64,000 nucleotides of DNA from PALSA-505 sp963699015 (GTDB lineage Bacteria > Actinomycetota > Actinomycetes > Streptosporangiales > Streptosporangiaceae). Below, one piece after another: positions 49,932 to 59,113 of this stretch (the stretch's first letter is position 1; each line of letters begins with the position of its first letter). The DNA is taken from contig CAVOSX010000002.1 in NCBI GenBank assembly GCA_963699015.1, positions 1,286,628 through 1,350,627 on the forward strand, in the 5' to 3' direction. The position numbers and the translations under genes are program-made. Below the pieces are notes generated by a model. That model searched no databases. It was not told the DNA's origin and worked only from the letters and a program-made list of their open reading frames with translations.

Positions 49932-50959
49932 CCCCGCCCGGCGACGTCAGGGTCGACGTGCGGGGCCTGCGCATCGTCCTGGCCGGGGGCTCGGCCAACG
50001 TGGTCGACGACGTGTCCTTCCAGGTCCGCTCCGGCGAGCTGCTCGGCCTGGTGGGAGAGTCGGGCTCGGGAAAGACCACGGTGGCCCTTGCCCTCCTCGG
50101 CCACGTCCGTCGCGGCCTTGAGGTGGCGGCCGGGAGCGTCCTGGTCGGGGACAACGACATGGTGAAGGCGTCGGAGCAGCAACTCCAGCGGTTGCGCGGC
50201 GTCGAGGTGGTCTACATCCCCCAGGACCCGGCGGCGGCGCTCAATCCGACGCTCCGGGTCGGGACGCAGCTGACAGAGGTACTGCAGGCGCACCGCCAGG
50301 TGGCGGCAGCCAAGGGTCTCGGCGACCCGAAGGCGAGGCTGCAGCAGACTCTCGAGGAGGTCGGCCTCGGAGGAATCCCGCGGCTGCTCAAGGCGTACCC
50401 GCATCAGCTGTCGGGCGGCCAGCAGCAGCGAGTCGTCCTCGCCATGGCGTTCGCCCCGCGGCCGAGCGTGATCGTGCTGGACGAGCCGACGACTGCCCTG
50501 GACGTGACGACGCAGCGCCATGTGCTCGACACCGTGCGCCGTCTCTGCAAGGCCTACGGCGTGGCAGCCGTCTACATCTCGCACGACCTCGCCGTCGTCG
50601 GCAGCCTCGCCAACACCCTGACCGTGATGTACGCAGGCAAGGTGATCGAGAGCGGGACCACCGCCGCGGTGTTCGGTCGTCCCGCCCATCCCTACACGAG
50701 GCGGCTCCTGCGGGCGGTCCCGTCCCCGGAACGTTCTGAGGTCCTTGAGGGGATCGAGGGCCAGCCGCCGCATCCGACACGCCGGCCGCGGGGGTGCGAC
50801 TTTGCCCCCCGCTGCCCGCTGGCTGCGCCCGCCTGCAGCGCCGGCCCCGTCCCGTTCGTATCCCTGCCAGGCGGCCACCTGGCGCGCTGCCTGCGGACCG
50901 AGCTGACCACCGGTCCCGACATCCGCAGCCCTCTGGAGATTCTCAGCATCCCTCCCTGA
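49928..50959 (+). CDS. ABC importer ATP-binding protein, DppD type
   Basis: This 343-residue ATPase overlaps DppC by four bases (GTGA). Walker A is GESGSGKTT, the signature is LSGGQQQRV, and Walker B is VIVLDEPTTALDV. The C-terminal extension has RRPRGCDFAPRCPLAAPAC with the Cys-rich oligopeptide-transporter motif. It pairs with the DppF-type subunit. The sequence is complete and of normal length. Confidence 0.93.
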   Translation: MTPPGDVRVDVRGLRIVLAGGSANVVDDVSFQVRSGELLGLVGESGSGKTTVALALLGHVRRGLEVAAGSVLVGDNDMVKASEQQLQRLRGVEVVYIPQDPAAALNPTLRVGTQLTEVLQAHRQVAAAKGLGDPKARLQQTLEEVGLGGIPRLLKAYPHQLSGGQQQRVVLAMAFAPRPSVIVLDEPTTALDVTTQRHVLDTVRRLCKAYGVAAVYISHDLAVVGSLANTLTVMYAGKVIESGTTAAVFGRPAHPYTRRLLRAVPSPERSEVLEGIEGQPPHPTRRPRGCDFAPRCPLAAPACSAGPVPFVSLPGGHLARCLRTELTTGPDIRSPLEILSIPP

Positions 50960-50981
50960 AGACCGGGACACCCAGCTGCGC

Positions 50982-51755
<774 letters not shown>

Positions 51756-51834
51756 GCCCCGCCGCGACGCCGGTCCGCCGGGCCCGTCTAGCAGGCGGCG
51801 GAGGGCTCGGGGGACTGCGAGCATGTGAGCAACC

Positions 51835-53178
51835 GTGGACCTAGAACTCCTCATCCGGGCTCCGCGTGTCGTGTCCGGTGAGCGAGGCGAACCGGAGCAA
51901 GCCCGGGCCATCGCAGTCGCCAATGGCCGCATCGAGGCTCTCCAGCCGGTAGACAGCCCGGCCACGGCGCGGACAGTGCTTGAGCTGGGTTCGGACGTCG
52001 TCGTGCTGCCTGGCCTCATCGACCCCCATGTTCACCTGTGCGAGCCGGGCAACACCGAGTGGGAGGGCTTCGCGACCGCGACCAGGGCCGCCGCGGCAGG
52101 CGGCGTCACGACCCTGGTGGACATGCCGCTCGACTGCGTCCCGCCAACCGTCACCGTTGAGGCGCTCGACATCAAGCGGAGCGTGGCCGGCGGGCAGTGC
52201 CACGTCGACGTGGGCTTCTGGGGCGGCGTCATTCCCGGCAACATGGGCAGCCTCGAGCCGCTCCACGAGGCAGGCGTGCTCGGCTTCAAATGTTTCCTCG
52301 CCGATTCTGGCTCGCAAGACTTCCCGCCGCTGAACGCCGGCCAGGTGCACGATGCACTTGCCATCCTGCGCGATCTCGGGTCGGTCTTGCTCGTCCATGC
52401 CGAGAGCGCCGAGGCGATGGCCGTCATCGGCGAGACCCGCGGCCCGGGTTACGCCGGGTACCTGGCCACGCGCCCGCGCGGCGTCGAGAACCTCGCGGTC
52501 GCCGAGGTCATCGAGGCTGCGCGCGCGAGCCGAGGCCATGCCCATATCGTGCACCTGTCCAGCTCTGACGCGCTGCCGATGATCGCTTCTGCGCGCCGGG
52601 ACGGCGTGCGGCTGACCGCGGAGACCTGCCCCCATTACCTGGCCCTGACGGCGGAGGAGATCGGCGACGGGGCCACCGCATTCAAATGCTCGCCGCCTGT
52701 GCGCGAGGCGGCCAACCGCGAGCTTCTCTGGGACGGCCTCACCGCCGGGACACTGGACTTCATCGCATCGGACCACTCTCCGTGCACGGCGGCGATGAAG
52801 GACCTCGGCGGTGGCGACTTCGGCGCGGCATGGGGCGGCATCTCCTCGCTCCAGCTCGGGCTGCCGATCGTATGGACCGAGGCGCGACGCAGAGGCGTTC
52901 CGCTGAGCCAGGTCGCGGCCTGGATGGCACGGGCTCCGGCCGAGTTCGCCGGACTTCCCGCGAAGGGGCGGATCGCACCAGGCTTCGACGCCGACTTTTG
53001 CATATTCGCCCCGGACGAGTCGTTCGTCGTCAACCCGAAGCGGCTGTATCACCGCCATCCGGTGACGCCATATGCCGGGCGCAGCCTGCGGGGGGTTGTC
53101 CGGAGCACGATCTTGCGCGGTGAGGTCGTCGACGGCAAGCGACCGCGCGGGCGGCTACTGGCCAGGCATGCCGCGTGA
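51835..53178 (+). CDS. allB: Allantoinase
   Basis: This 447-residue cyclic amidohydrolase opens the hydantoin ring of allantoin to allantoate. The metal site is formed by DPHVHLCEPGNTEWEGF (His65, His67), the carbamylated Lys152 in GFKCFL, His188 in LLVHAE, His240 in HIVHLSS and Asp313 in ASDHSPC. The sequence PLDCVPPT and GFKCFLADSG are typical of allantoinases as against hydantoinases. GTG 51835 is the start. It lies directly after the ABC importer genes and before a racemase and allantoicase, giving a short ureide degradation module. It could also open a related cyclic ureide. Confidence 0.92.
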   Translation: MDLELLIRAPRVVSGERGEPEQARAIAVANGRIEALQPVDSPATARTVLELGSDVVVLPGLIDPHVHLCEPGNTEWEGFATATRAAAAGGVTTLVDMPLDCVPPTVTVEALDIKRSVAGGQCHVDVGFWGGVIPGNMGSLEPLHEAGVLGFKCFLADSGSQDFPPLNAGQVHDALAILRDLGSVLLVHAESAEAMAVIGETRGPGYAGYLATRPRGVENLAVAEVIEAARASRGHAHIVHLSSSDALPMIASARRDGVRLTAETCPHYLALTAEEIGDGATAFKCSPPVREAANRELLWDGLTAGTLDFIASDHSPCTAAMKDLGGGDFGAAWGGISSLQLGLPIVWTEARRRGVPLSQVAAWMARAPAEFAGLPAKGRIAPGFDADFCIFAPDESFVVNPKRLYHRHPVTPYAGRSLRGVVRSTILRGEVVDGKRPRGRLLARHAA

Positions 53179-53215
53179 GGCAAAGAACGCCGCAGACCGC
53201 TGCCCGGGAGATGAC

Positions 53216-54022
53216 ATGAAGATCATTGTGGTGAATGTCAACACAAGCAAGTCGATGACGGGCGTCATCGCCGAAGCGGCGCGGCGCTACGCTTCGCCCG
53301 GCACAGCCATCGTGGCGCTGCGGCCGTATTTCGGCGCGGAGGCGGTGGACTGCAACTTCGAGAGCTACCTGTCAGCCGTCGCGGTCATGGACCGCGTCCT
53401 GGCGTATGACGAGTCGTATGACGCCGTGATCCTGGCCGGTTTCGGCGAGCACGGCCGGGACGGCCTGCAGGAACTGATTGAGCAGCCCGTGGTGGAGATA
53501 TGCGAGGCGTCCGCGCACGTGGCGATGATGATCGGCCACGCCTACTCCGTGGTGACCACGCTACAACGCTCGGTCCCGGCGATCGAAGCCCGCCTGCGCC
53601 TGGCTGGCCTCTGGGACCGGTGTGCCTCGGTACGGGCGAGCGGAATGAGCACGCTCGAGGTGGATGCGGATCCGGGTCACGCCGTCCGGGCGATCGTCGC
53701 GGAGGCGCGCCGCGCGGTTGAGGCCGACCACGCCGAGGTCATCTGCCTTGGCTGTGCCGGCATGGCCGGGCTGGAGGAAGCGATCACAACTGAGCTGGGA
53801 GTGCCGGTTATCGACGGGATCGGCGCCGCCGTGCGGCTGGCGGAGGCAGTTGTCGGCCTTGGCCTGAAGACCAGCAAGATCTCGACGTACGCGCCGCCCA
53901 GCGCCAAGGAGATCACCGGCTGGCCGCTGTGGCAGGCGCTTGGCGTGCCGGGCGCCCCCGGCCGAAGTGATGCGGCCGGCGCTGCCCTTCGATCAAGGGG
54001 GAACGATGACCCGCACCGGTGA
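53216..54022 (+). CDS. Asp/Glu/hydantoin racemase-family protein (allantoin racemase-like)
   Basis: The 268-residue protein starts at ATG 53216 (GGGAG upstream). The family uses two cysteines in opposed half sites. The second is present as Cys180 in ICLGCAGM, while at the first position the sequence is LAGFGEHG (Gly75) where racemases have Cys. One-Cys members include arylmalonate decarboxylase, which also has Gly at that site. The neighbours allantoinase and allantoicase suggest that it is an allantoin racemase or a related ureide enzyme. The last 17 bases overlap the allantoicase gene, and the tail beyond about residue 245 is unconserved. Confidence 0.85.
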   Translation: MKIIVVNVNTSKSMTGVIAEAARRYASPGTAIVALRPYFGAEAVDCNFESYLSAVAVMDRVLAYDESYDAVILAGFGEHGRDGLQELIEQPVVEICEASAHVAMMIGHAYSVVTTLQRSVPAIEARLRLAGLWDRCASVRASGMSTLEVDADPGHAVRAIVAEARRAVEADHAEVICLGCAGMAGLEEAITTELGVPVIDGIGAAVRLAEAVVGLGLKTSKISTYAPPSAKEITGWPLWQALGVPGAPGRSDAAGAALRSRGNDDPHR

Positions 54023-55271
54023 GCGGCATGACCCGATCCGCCAGCCTCGCCCCGGCGGACCGGCCGGGCCCGGGCCGGTCGCTCCCGAGGCAGACCTGGC
54101 ATCACGGTGGCTGGGCGGCAGCGTGGTCGCGGCGAGCGATGAGTCCTTCGGGGACAAGGAGAACCTGCTGACGACGGATGCCCCGGCGTTCGACCCGGGT
54201 CACTACGGCAACCGGGGAGAGATCGTGGACGGCTGGGAGACCAGGCGACGGCGGGACGGCGGGCATGACTGGGTAGTGGTGCGACTCGGCACGCCGGGCG
54301 TGATCACGTCCGTGGACGTGGACACGAGCTTCTTCACCGGAAACTATCCCGAGTCCTGCTGCGTGGAGGCTTGCGGGTGCGAGGGCTACCCCGGCCCCGC
54401 TGACCTGACCAGTCCCGCCACGCGATGGGTGACCATCGTGCCCAGATCCCCGCTGAGCGGCGATGGGCACAACGTGTTCGAGGCCTCGGATCCGCATCGC
54501 TTCACCCACGTCCGCCTCTCTATTTTCCCCGATGGCGGGGTAGCACGGCTCCGCGTGGCCGGGCGCCCGGTGCCCGACCCGCGCGGGCTGGAGGCACTGA
54601 CGATCGACCTCGCCAGCCAGGAATACGGGGGCGCCGTCGTGGCCAGCAGCGATGACTTCTACGCGACGGCAACGATGCTCAACCGCCCCGGCCGGGCCCG
54701 GTCCATGGGCGAGGGCTGGGAGACCCGGCGGCGGCGCGACAGCGGGCACGATCACGTTGTCTTCTGGCTCGCCTTCCCCGGTGATATCCGCAGGATCGTG
54801 GTTGACACCGCCTATTTCAGGTACAACGCATCGGCCGAGGTGGCCCTCTACGGCTGCGCGCAGGACGCTGTTCCGCCCGGCGACTCCACGGCCTGGCTAC
54901 CGCTGCTCGGCCGGACTCGCCTGCAGCCTGACACGCGGCACGAGTTCGCGAGCCAATGGGCGCAGCCGGTCGCCATGGTCCGTCTTGACGCTATCCCCGA
55001 CGGGGGGCTGTCGCGGGTGCGGCTGATCGGCAGCATCGAAGCCAACGCGCGTCGCGCCGCCGGCTACCGGTGGTTCAACTCGCTGCCGGCTGCGCAGGCC
55101 GTGCAATGCCTCGTCGAGACCGGGATGAGCCCGGACGTCGCTATCGAGATTGAGCGGCAGCGACCCCTGAACGAGGGCTGGCTGCCCAGCGAGCAGCGCC
55201 ACGTGGCCGATGACAACGCCACCATCAGTTACCGTGCGCTCGCCAGCATGATCGAGGGTAAGGCCCGCTGA
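54006..55271 (+). CDS. alc: Allantoicase with vestigial OHCU-decarboxylase-like tail
   Basis: This 421-residue protein contains two allantoicase repeats: LGGSVVAASDESFGDKENLL with GWETRRRRDGGHDWVV in the first (about 36-200), and GGAVVASSDDFYATATML with GWETRRRRDSGHDHVV in the second (about 205-345). It cleaves allantoate to ureidoglycolate and urea. Beyond about residue 354 the sequence WFNSLPAAQAVQCLVETGM resembles the OHCU decarboxylase N-terminus (compare AWFHALPAADARGLLLACC at 5506 in this window) but lacks the catalytic HPRIG motif. So it looks like the remains of a fused UraD domain. It starts inside the racemase gene. Confidence 0.9.
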   Translation: MTRTGERHDPIRQPRPGGPAGPGPVAPEADLASRWLGGSVVAASDESFGDKENLLTTDAPAFDPGHYGNRGEIVDGWETRRRRDGGHDWVVVRLGTPGVITSVDVDTSFFTGNYPESCCVEACGCEGYPGPADLTSPATRWVTIVPRSPLSGDGHNVFEASDPHRFTHVRLSIFPDGGVARLRVAGRPVPDPRGLEALTIDLASQEYGGAVVASSDDFYATATMLNRPGRARSMGEGWETRRRRDSGHDHVVFWLAFPGDIRRIVVDTAYFRYNASAEVALYGCAQDAVPPGDSTAWLPLLGRTRLQPDTRHEFASQWAQPVAMVRLDAIPDGGLSRVRLIGSIEANARRAAGYRWFNSLPAAQAVQCLVETGMSPDVAIEIERQRPLNEGWLPSEQRHVADDNATISYRALASMIEGKAR

Positions 55272-56045
55272 ACCAGCGCTACCCATGATGGGCGATAGTC
55301 GCCCGGCACATGACCACCCCGCCCCTTGATCACTTTCCATGTGCGTGCGCCGATGACGTAACCCTGTCCGGACGCAGCGGCGTATGACCTCGCTAGGGCT
55401 ATCCGGTCCAAGAAGGGCCACCCAGAACCCGCAACGGCAGCTGTCTAATGGCAGGAAGCGATCGTGCTTGTGTGCGGTCACGTTGGGATCGTGCTGGGCA
55501 CAGCAGGCCGCAGATCAGCGGTCGGAGTCGCATGCAGCCGCCTATGGAGAGGCTAAGCAAGATCACAAACCAGCTGGGGTCTTCCCAGCTCGGGTGCATT
55601 TTCGCTGGTGGTGGCAGGTCCCTAGTTCGAACCTGGATCGGCTTAGCCGACCGTTACAGATAGGTACCGCTGCCTCCCGGGTGTCGAAGATCACCAGCCG
55701 TTGCCCCTTGCGCCGCCGCAGCTGATGGATCGGGTCCAGGTACAGGCCGCGCGCCAGCCGCGCGCCGCCCTGGCAGCCGAGCGCCACGATCATCTCGTCA
55801 AAGTCGTGCGCGCGGGTCTCGGCACGCACCGATTTTCGGATCGGGATCATCGCGTCCGGGCTGCCGGGTCTGGGCGCGCTGGCGGACTGCATCATCGCGC
55901 TGAGCCCCGCTGAGCGTGGTTCGGCGAGGCATCACCGGGGCGGCCCAGAGCGCAGGCCAGGGCACCGGCCAGGGGATTTCACGGGCGCGACGGGCATCCC
56001 CGACCGCGACGCTGAAACCCGGAGTCTCAGCCCACTGGAGGAACA
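55272..56045. other. 0.77-kb stretch with tRNA fragment and possible gene remnant
   Basis: The stretch contains a degenerate 3' tRNA-Tyr half (55609-55659, listed separately). Between that fragment and about 55895 the minus strand reads FDEMIVALGCQGGARLARGL, YLDPIHQLRRRKGQRLVIF and then runs into the tRNA fragment; this may be the beginning of a gene cut by an integration event, but no family was recognised. No complete gene is supported. Confidence 0.45.
55609..55659 (-). pseudogene. Degenerate 3' half of tRNA-Tyr (candidate attachment site 1)
   Basis: Read on the minus strand, the fragment runs from the anticodon loop (CTGTAA) through a long variable arm (GTCGGCTAAGCCGAT) and the T-loop GGTTCGAAC to an acceptor end ACCTGCC followed by ACCA. 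The 5' half with D-arm is missing. It matches the better copy at 57794-57846 with a two-base deletion and a few substitutions. The long variable arm and GTA anticodon of that copy identify tRNA-Tyr. Lone 3' tRNA halves are typical scars of site-specific integration. Confidence 0.65.
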
Positions 56046-56348
56046 ATGATCATTTTGCATCAAGAAATGCGTGCCAGGCCCGGGAAGAGCGACGAGGTGA
56101 TGGCCGCGCTCGCCGCGATCATCCCGGGAGCGCGGGCCACAGCGGGCGTCATCAAGTTGGACATCGCCCGCGACCTGCTCGACCCTGACTCCTTCGTCGC
56201 GACCGGGGTCTACGAGGACGGTGCCGCTCTCGAACGACAGGAATCAGCCCCGGAGGTGCACAGGGCCATGGCGATGTTTGCCGGCTCGCTGGCCGCTCCG
56301 CCCGATCGGCGGATCTACGACGCGTCACGCGACCCGTCCCTCGCCTGA
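56046..56348 (+). CDS. ABM-domain monooxygenase-like protein
   Basis: This 100-residue protein starts at ATG 56046 after GGAGGAA. The first strand MIILHQEMRARPGKSDEV, then RATAGVIKLDIARD and SFVATGVYEDGAALERQE show the antibiotic biosynthesis monooxygenase fold, with the helix EVHRAMAMFAGSLAAPPDRR. Such small dimers are often accessory oxygenases or quinol enzymes. It lies between two tRNA fragments with an alpha/beta hydrolase and may form a small two-gene unit with it. Confidence 0.8.
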   Translation: MIILHQEMRARPGKSDEVMAALAAIIPGARATAGVIKLDIARDLLDPDSFVATGVYEDGAALERQESAPEVHRAMAMFAGSLAAPPDRRIYDASRDPSLA

Positions 56349-56729
56349 ATCCGGCCCCCGCTGCCAGCAAGGCGGCACGGTGCACGGAAAGGGCAACCTT
56401 GCGCGGCATGGCGCGCGCAAGGTCGCCTCCCGGCGGGGAGCCCGAGCGGTAAAAGGCCGGTGATCACTCCCGCCGCGCCGTGCTCGGCTAGATCGCGGCC
56501 GGCGCAGCGGGGCGCCGTTGCCCTCGCAGGCAGCCCATCATGCCGCGCGGCGCTCGCGATCGTCGGCCTGGCGGTGCGCCTCGGCCCACGCCATGGCACA
56601 TGTCCGGTGACCCGGCTTCCCCGCGTGATCTCAGGACCGCAGCTGTCCGCGGAGCACGCCGGGCCGCGGGCACGCACGCCCGCTTTGTGGATCAGATGAT
56701 CCACAAAGAAAAGAAAAAGGAGTAGGTAA
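56349..56729. other. 381-bp region before the alpha/beta hydrolase
   Basis: No gene is supported. The stretch is GC-rich. Close to its end the sequence GATCCACAAAGAAAAGAAAAAGGAG is AT-rich and includes the ribosome-binding site of the hydrolase gene. TTTGTGGATCAGATGATCCACAAA (about 56683-56706) is a near-perfect inverted repeat, a possible operator or leader hairpin. Confidence 0.55.
56683..56706. promoter_or_regulatory. TTTGTGGATCA/TGATCCACAAA inverted repeat upstream of hydrolase
   Basis: The arms TTTGTGGATCA and TGATCCACAAA pair perfectly around two bases, ending 24 bases before the hydrolase start at 56730. It may be an operator, or a leader hairpin that affects the ribosome-binding site just downstream. 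TGTGGAT/ATCCACA also resembles DnaA-box halves, but a single site is not informative. Confidence 0.6.
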
Positions 56730-57605
56730 GTGACACAGCTCAGCACCTCCAGGATCCCCGGCGGGTTCACCGAGAAAACAGCGCGGGTGAACGGCGTCAC
56801 GCTCAACTACGCGACAGGCGGCACCGGGCCGGCCGTGGTACTCCTGCACGGTTACCCGCAGACCTGGTACATGTGGCGGAAGGTGATGCCCGCCCTCGCC
56901 GAGCAGTACACCGTGATCGCGCCGGACCTGCGCGGCTCGGGCGGATCGGACGCGCCCGCAACCGGCTACGACAAAGCGAGCCTGGCGGAAGACATTCACC
57001 AGTTGCTGCTGGCGCTCGGCCATGCCGACGAGGTCAGCCTGGTCGGACACGACATCGGGGGCACCGTGACGTACGCCTACGCGGCTGCCCACAGGGACTC
57101 GATACGGCGCCTGACTGTCATCGAGTCGCCCCAGATCGACGAGAGCCTCTACCAGTTCCCGTCGGTGACACCGGCAGGTCCCGGCTTCTGGAACTTCGGC
57201 TTCTTCATGCTCGACAACGGGCTGCCCGAGCGCATAGTGAGCGGGCGCGAGGACACGTGGATCGCGGGTTTCGTGGACTGGCTTGAGGTCGTCAAAGGCG
57301 CGGTGGACCCCGACGCGGTAGCGGAGTACGCCGCGCACCTGCGCCGGCCCGGGCACCTGGGTGCGTCGTACGCCTACTTCCGGACCTTCCACGGCGACGC
57401 CGAGGCCACGATCCGCCACCGCGAAACGCCGCTGGCCATGCCGGTGCTGGCGATCGGCGGCGACGGCGCTCTGGGCAAGGCCATCCCCGACCAGATGCAG
57501 CTGTACGCCAGCGACGTCACCGGCGCCGTGTTCCCCTGCGGTCACTGGGTCGCGGAGGAAAGCCCGGAACTGCTGCTCAAGCACCTGCTGCCGTTCCTCG
57601 GCTAG
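56730..57605 (+). CDS. Alpha/beta hydrolase (epoxide hydrolase/haloacid dehalogenase-like)
   Basis: This 291-residue hydrolase has the oxyanion loop HGYPQTWYMWR (40-50), the nucleophile Asp108 in VGHDIGG, and His272 in PCGHWVAEE. An Asp nucleophile after GH, with HGYP, fits epoxide hydrolases and fluoroacetate dehalogenases rather than lipases. The cap domain includes FWNFGFFMLDNGLPERIVSG. GTG 56730 follows AAGGAG. The substrate cannot be deduced. It lies between two tRNA-Tyr fragments and may belong to an inserted element. Confidence 0.9.
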   Translation: MTQLSTSRIPGGFTEKTARVNGVTLNYATGGTGPAVVLLHGYPQTWYMWRKVMPALAEQYTVIAPDLRGSGGSDAPATGYDKASLAEDIHQLLLALGHADEVSLVGHDIGGTVTYAYAAAHRDSIRRLTVIESPQIDESLYQFPSVTPAGPGFWNFGFFMLDNGLPERIVSGREDTWIAGFVDWLEVVKGAVDPDAVAEYAAHLRRPGHLGASYAYFRTFHGDAEATIRHRETPLAMPVLAIGGDGALGKAIPDQMQLYASDVTGAVFPCGHWVAEESPELLLKHLLPFLG

Positions 57606-57631
57606 CCCGGCGAGCACGGGAAAGAGGAGAC

Positions 57632-57880
57632 ATGCAGTACCGGTACGACCTCCTTGCCAGGCTTGTGGCAGCCCCGGCGAGGGACGCCCTGGCGGCCTTC
57701 CTCTACCGGCAACCGGCGGCATCTGCTGGCATCCAGCTGCGCGACACTAGATGCGGCCGGGACTCCGAAGGGTCTCTGAACTGGTGTTTCTCCTGGTGGC
57801 AGGTCCAGGGTTCGAACCTGGGTCGGCTTAGCCGACGGTTTTACAGTGAGACGGCGAGCTCGTCATGTGCGCGCCTCTGA
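57632..57880 (+). pseudogene. 5' remnant of an ORF truncated at the tRNA fragment
   Basis: ATG 57632 lies four bases after AAGAGGAG, an excellent ribosome-binding site, and encodes MQYRYDLLARLVAAPARDAL. After about 45 residues the frame enters the antisense of the tRNA-Tyr 3' half and is therefore not coding in origin. It looks like the start of a gene following the hydrolase that lost its body when the tRNA junction formed. The product is not recognised. Confidence 0.35.
57794..57846 (-). pseudogene. 3' half of tRNA-Tyr (candidate attachment site 2)
   Basis: On the minus strand it reads from CTGTAAAACC (anticodon GTA, with the 3' side of the stem) through the long variable arm GTCGGCTAAGCCGAC, the T-arm CCAGGTTCGAACCCTGG to the acceptor ACCTGCC and ACCA. 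The T-stem pairs perfectly. The bases that should form the 5' anticodon strand (TCTCA) do not pair with ACCGT, and no D-arm or 5' acceptor (GGCAGGT) is found upstream, so only the 3' half exists. This is the usual structure left by tRNA-targeted integrative elements. The intact tRNA-Tyr gene is not in the window. Confidence 0.7.
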
Positions 57881-58138
57881 CCTGGGCGGATGTGCTCTGA
57901 GCGGTCTTGCTGATGGCTTGTCGTTTCGCCATGGTTGCGTGCCTGTCTGCCTATCAGGCGTGGCAGACGGGATGGTCAGGCCCCGGCCTCAGCCAGCAAC
58001 CCGGGGGGCGGCCGGTGCGCTAGCGATCATCCCGGAGCCAGCGCGCCCCGCTGGAGGCGCACCCTCAGGGTGACCGCGGCCTCTGGCCTGCTCCGCTGCT
58101 CTTTGTTAGCGTTTGAGCTGCACCCACGGGGAGGTGCC

Positions 58139-58828
58139 ATGGCCAGACGAGTTGTGCTGATCGCGCTCGGGGTCGTGCTGCTGGTGATCGGCGCGCTGGC
58201 CGCGATCGCTGGCGGCGCGCTGATGGCATTGTTCGGGTCGAACAACACTCTGGGTTCGGGCGTGCAGCAGGTGTCGACGCCGACCCGCGCCCTGGTGTCA
58301 CCGGCTGACTCGATTCAGGGCGCATCCGGCGCGCAGACCGTCGTTGGCAACGTCCGGTTGCGTATCACGGCCACGCCGACCGGGGCCGGGCAGCACCTCT
58401 TCCTGGGCATCGGCCCGGCTAGCGCGGTGGACCGCTACCTCAGCGGGGTCAGCCACGATGTGGCCACCGACGTGTCCGTCACGCCGTTTCACCTGACGCT
58501 GGCCCGCCACGGCGGCACCGCCACACCACCGCCGCCCGGATCCCAGTCGTTCTGGGTGGCCAAGGCGAGCGGAAACCATCCGGCCCTGACCTGGACTGTT
58601 ACCTCCGGCTCCTACCGGGTGGTCGTGATGAACACCGACGCTGCCGCCCCGGTGGCCTTCGCCGGAGGGCTGGATCTGACCATCCCGCACTCGTTCGCGA
58701 TCGGTATCGGCCTGCTCATCGGCGGCATAGTGCTCATCTTGATAGCGATCGCGCTGATCGTGCTCGGCGCCCGGGCCCGGCCCCGGCCGCAGTCCCGGCC
58801 CGTTCCTGACCCGGCAGCCGGGCCTTAG
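58139..58828 (+). CDS. Membrane-anchored protein with extracytoplasmic domain
   Basis: This 229-residue protein has a transmembrane helix at the N-terminus (VVLIALGVVLLVIGALAAIAG) and another near the C-terminus (FAIGIGLLIGGIVLILIAIA), with a polar domain of about 130 residues between them that must lie outside the cytoplasm. That domain has beta-rich stretches (VRLRITATPTGAGQHLFLGI, FWVAKASGNHPALTWTVTSG, YRVVVMNTDAAAPVAF). ATG 58139 follows GGGGAGG. The cytoplasmic tail is Pro/Arg-rich. The family is recurrent in actinomycetes but has no known function. Confidence 0.75.
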   Translation: MARRVVLIALGVVLLVIGALAAIAGGALMALFGSNNTLGSGVQQVSTPTRALVSPADSIQGASGAQTVVGNVRLRITATPTGAGQHLFLGIGPASAVDRYLSGVSHDVATDVSVTPFHLTLARHGGTATPPPPGSQSFWVAKASGNHPALTWTVTSGSYRVVVMNTDAAAPVAFAGGLDLTIPHSFAIGIGLLIGGIVLILIAIALIVLGARARPRPQSRPVPDPAAGP

Positions 58829-59113
58829 CCAGACCCGGGCGCACCGCACACCGCCGGGCGCAGGAGCTAGACATCGGCAGCGGGAGCCACGAAACCGCCC
58901 GCCTGGTGAGGCTCTGGCCTGGGCTTTCTATTTGACGCGATTGACAGGACGCGAACCGCGACCCGCTGCTAGAGGGTCGTTTCAGGCACGGGGTCAACCT
59001 GCACGCGCCCAGGTAGGAGCCTGTTCGCGTTCCCCGTGGGTGACCGCTGGCGACCGCAGTTTCCCGCCCGTTCTGGCACGCACGTGGCACGGCCGACGTG
59101 ACCAGGAATCCGC

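Larger units (their letters stand above)
57606..58138. other. 0.53-kb stretch with truncated ORF and tRNA-Tyr fragment
   Basis: It contains a short frame with a good ribosome-binding site that runs into a tRNA 3' fragment (both listed separately). The rest (57880-58138) is leader of the membrane-protein gene, whose ribosome-binding site GGGGAGG lies just before its start. Nothing else is seen. Confidence 0.5.

Noticed and set aside
55660..55895. Minus-strand frame with FDEMIVALGCQGGARLARGL
   Set aside because: It looks protein-like but is cut by the tRNA fragment and has no recognised family; noted only in the region description.
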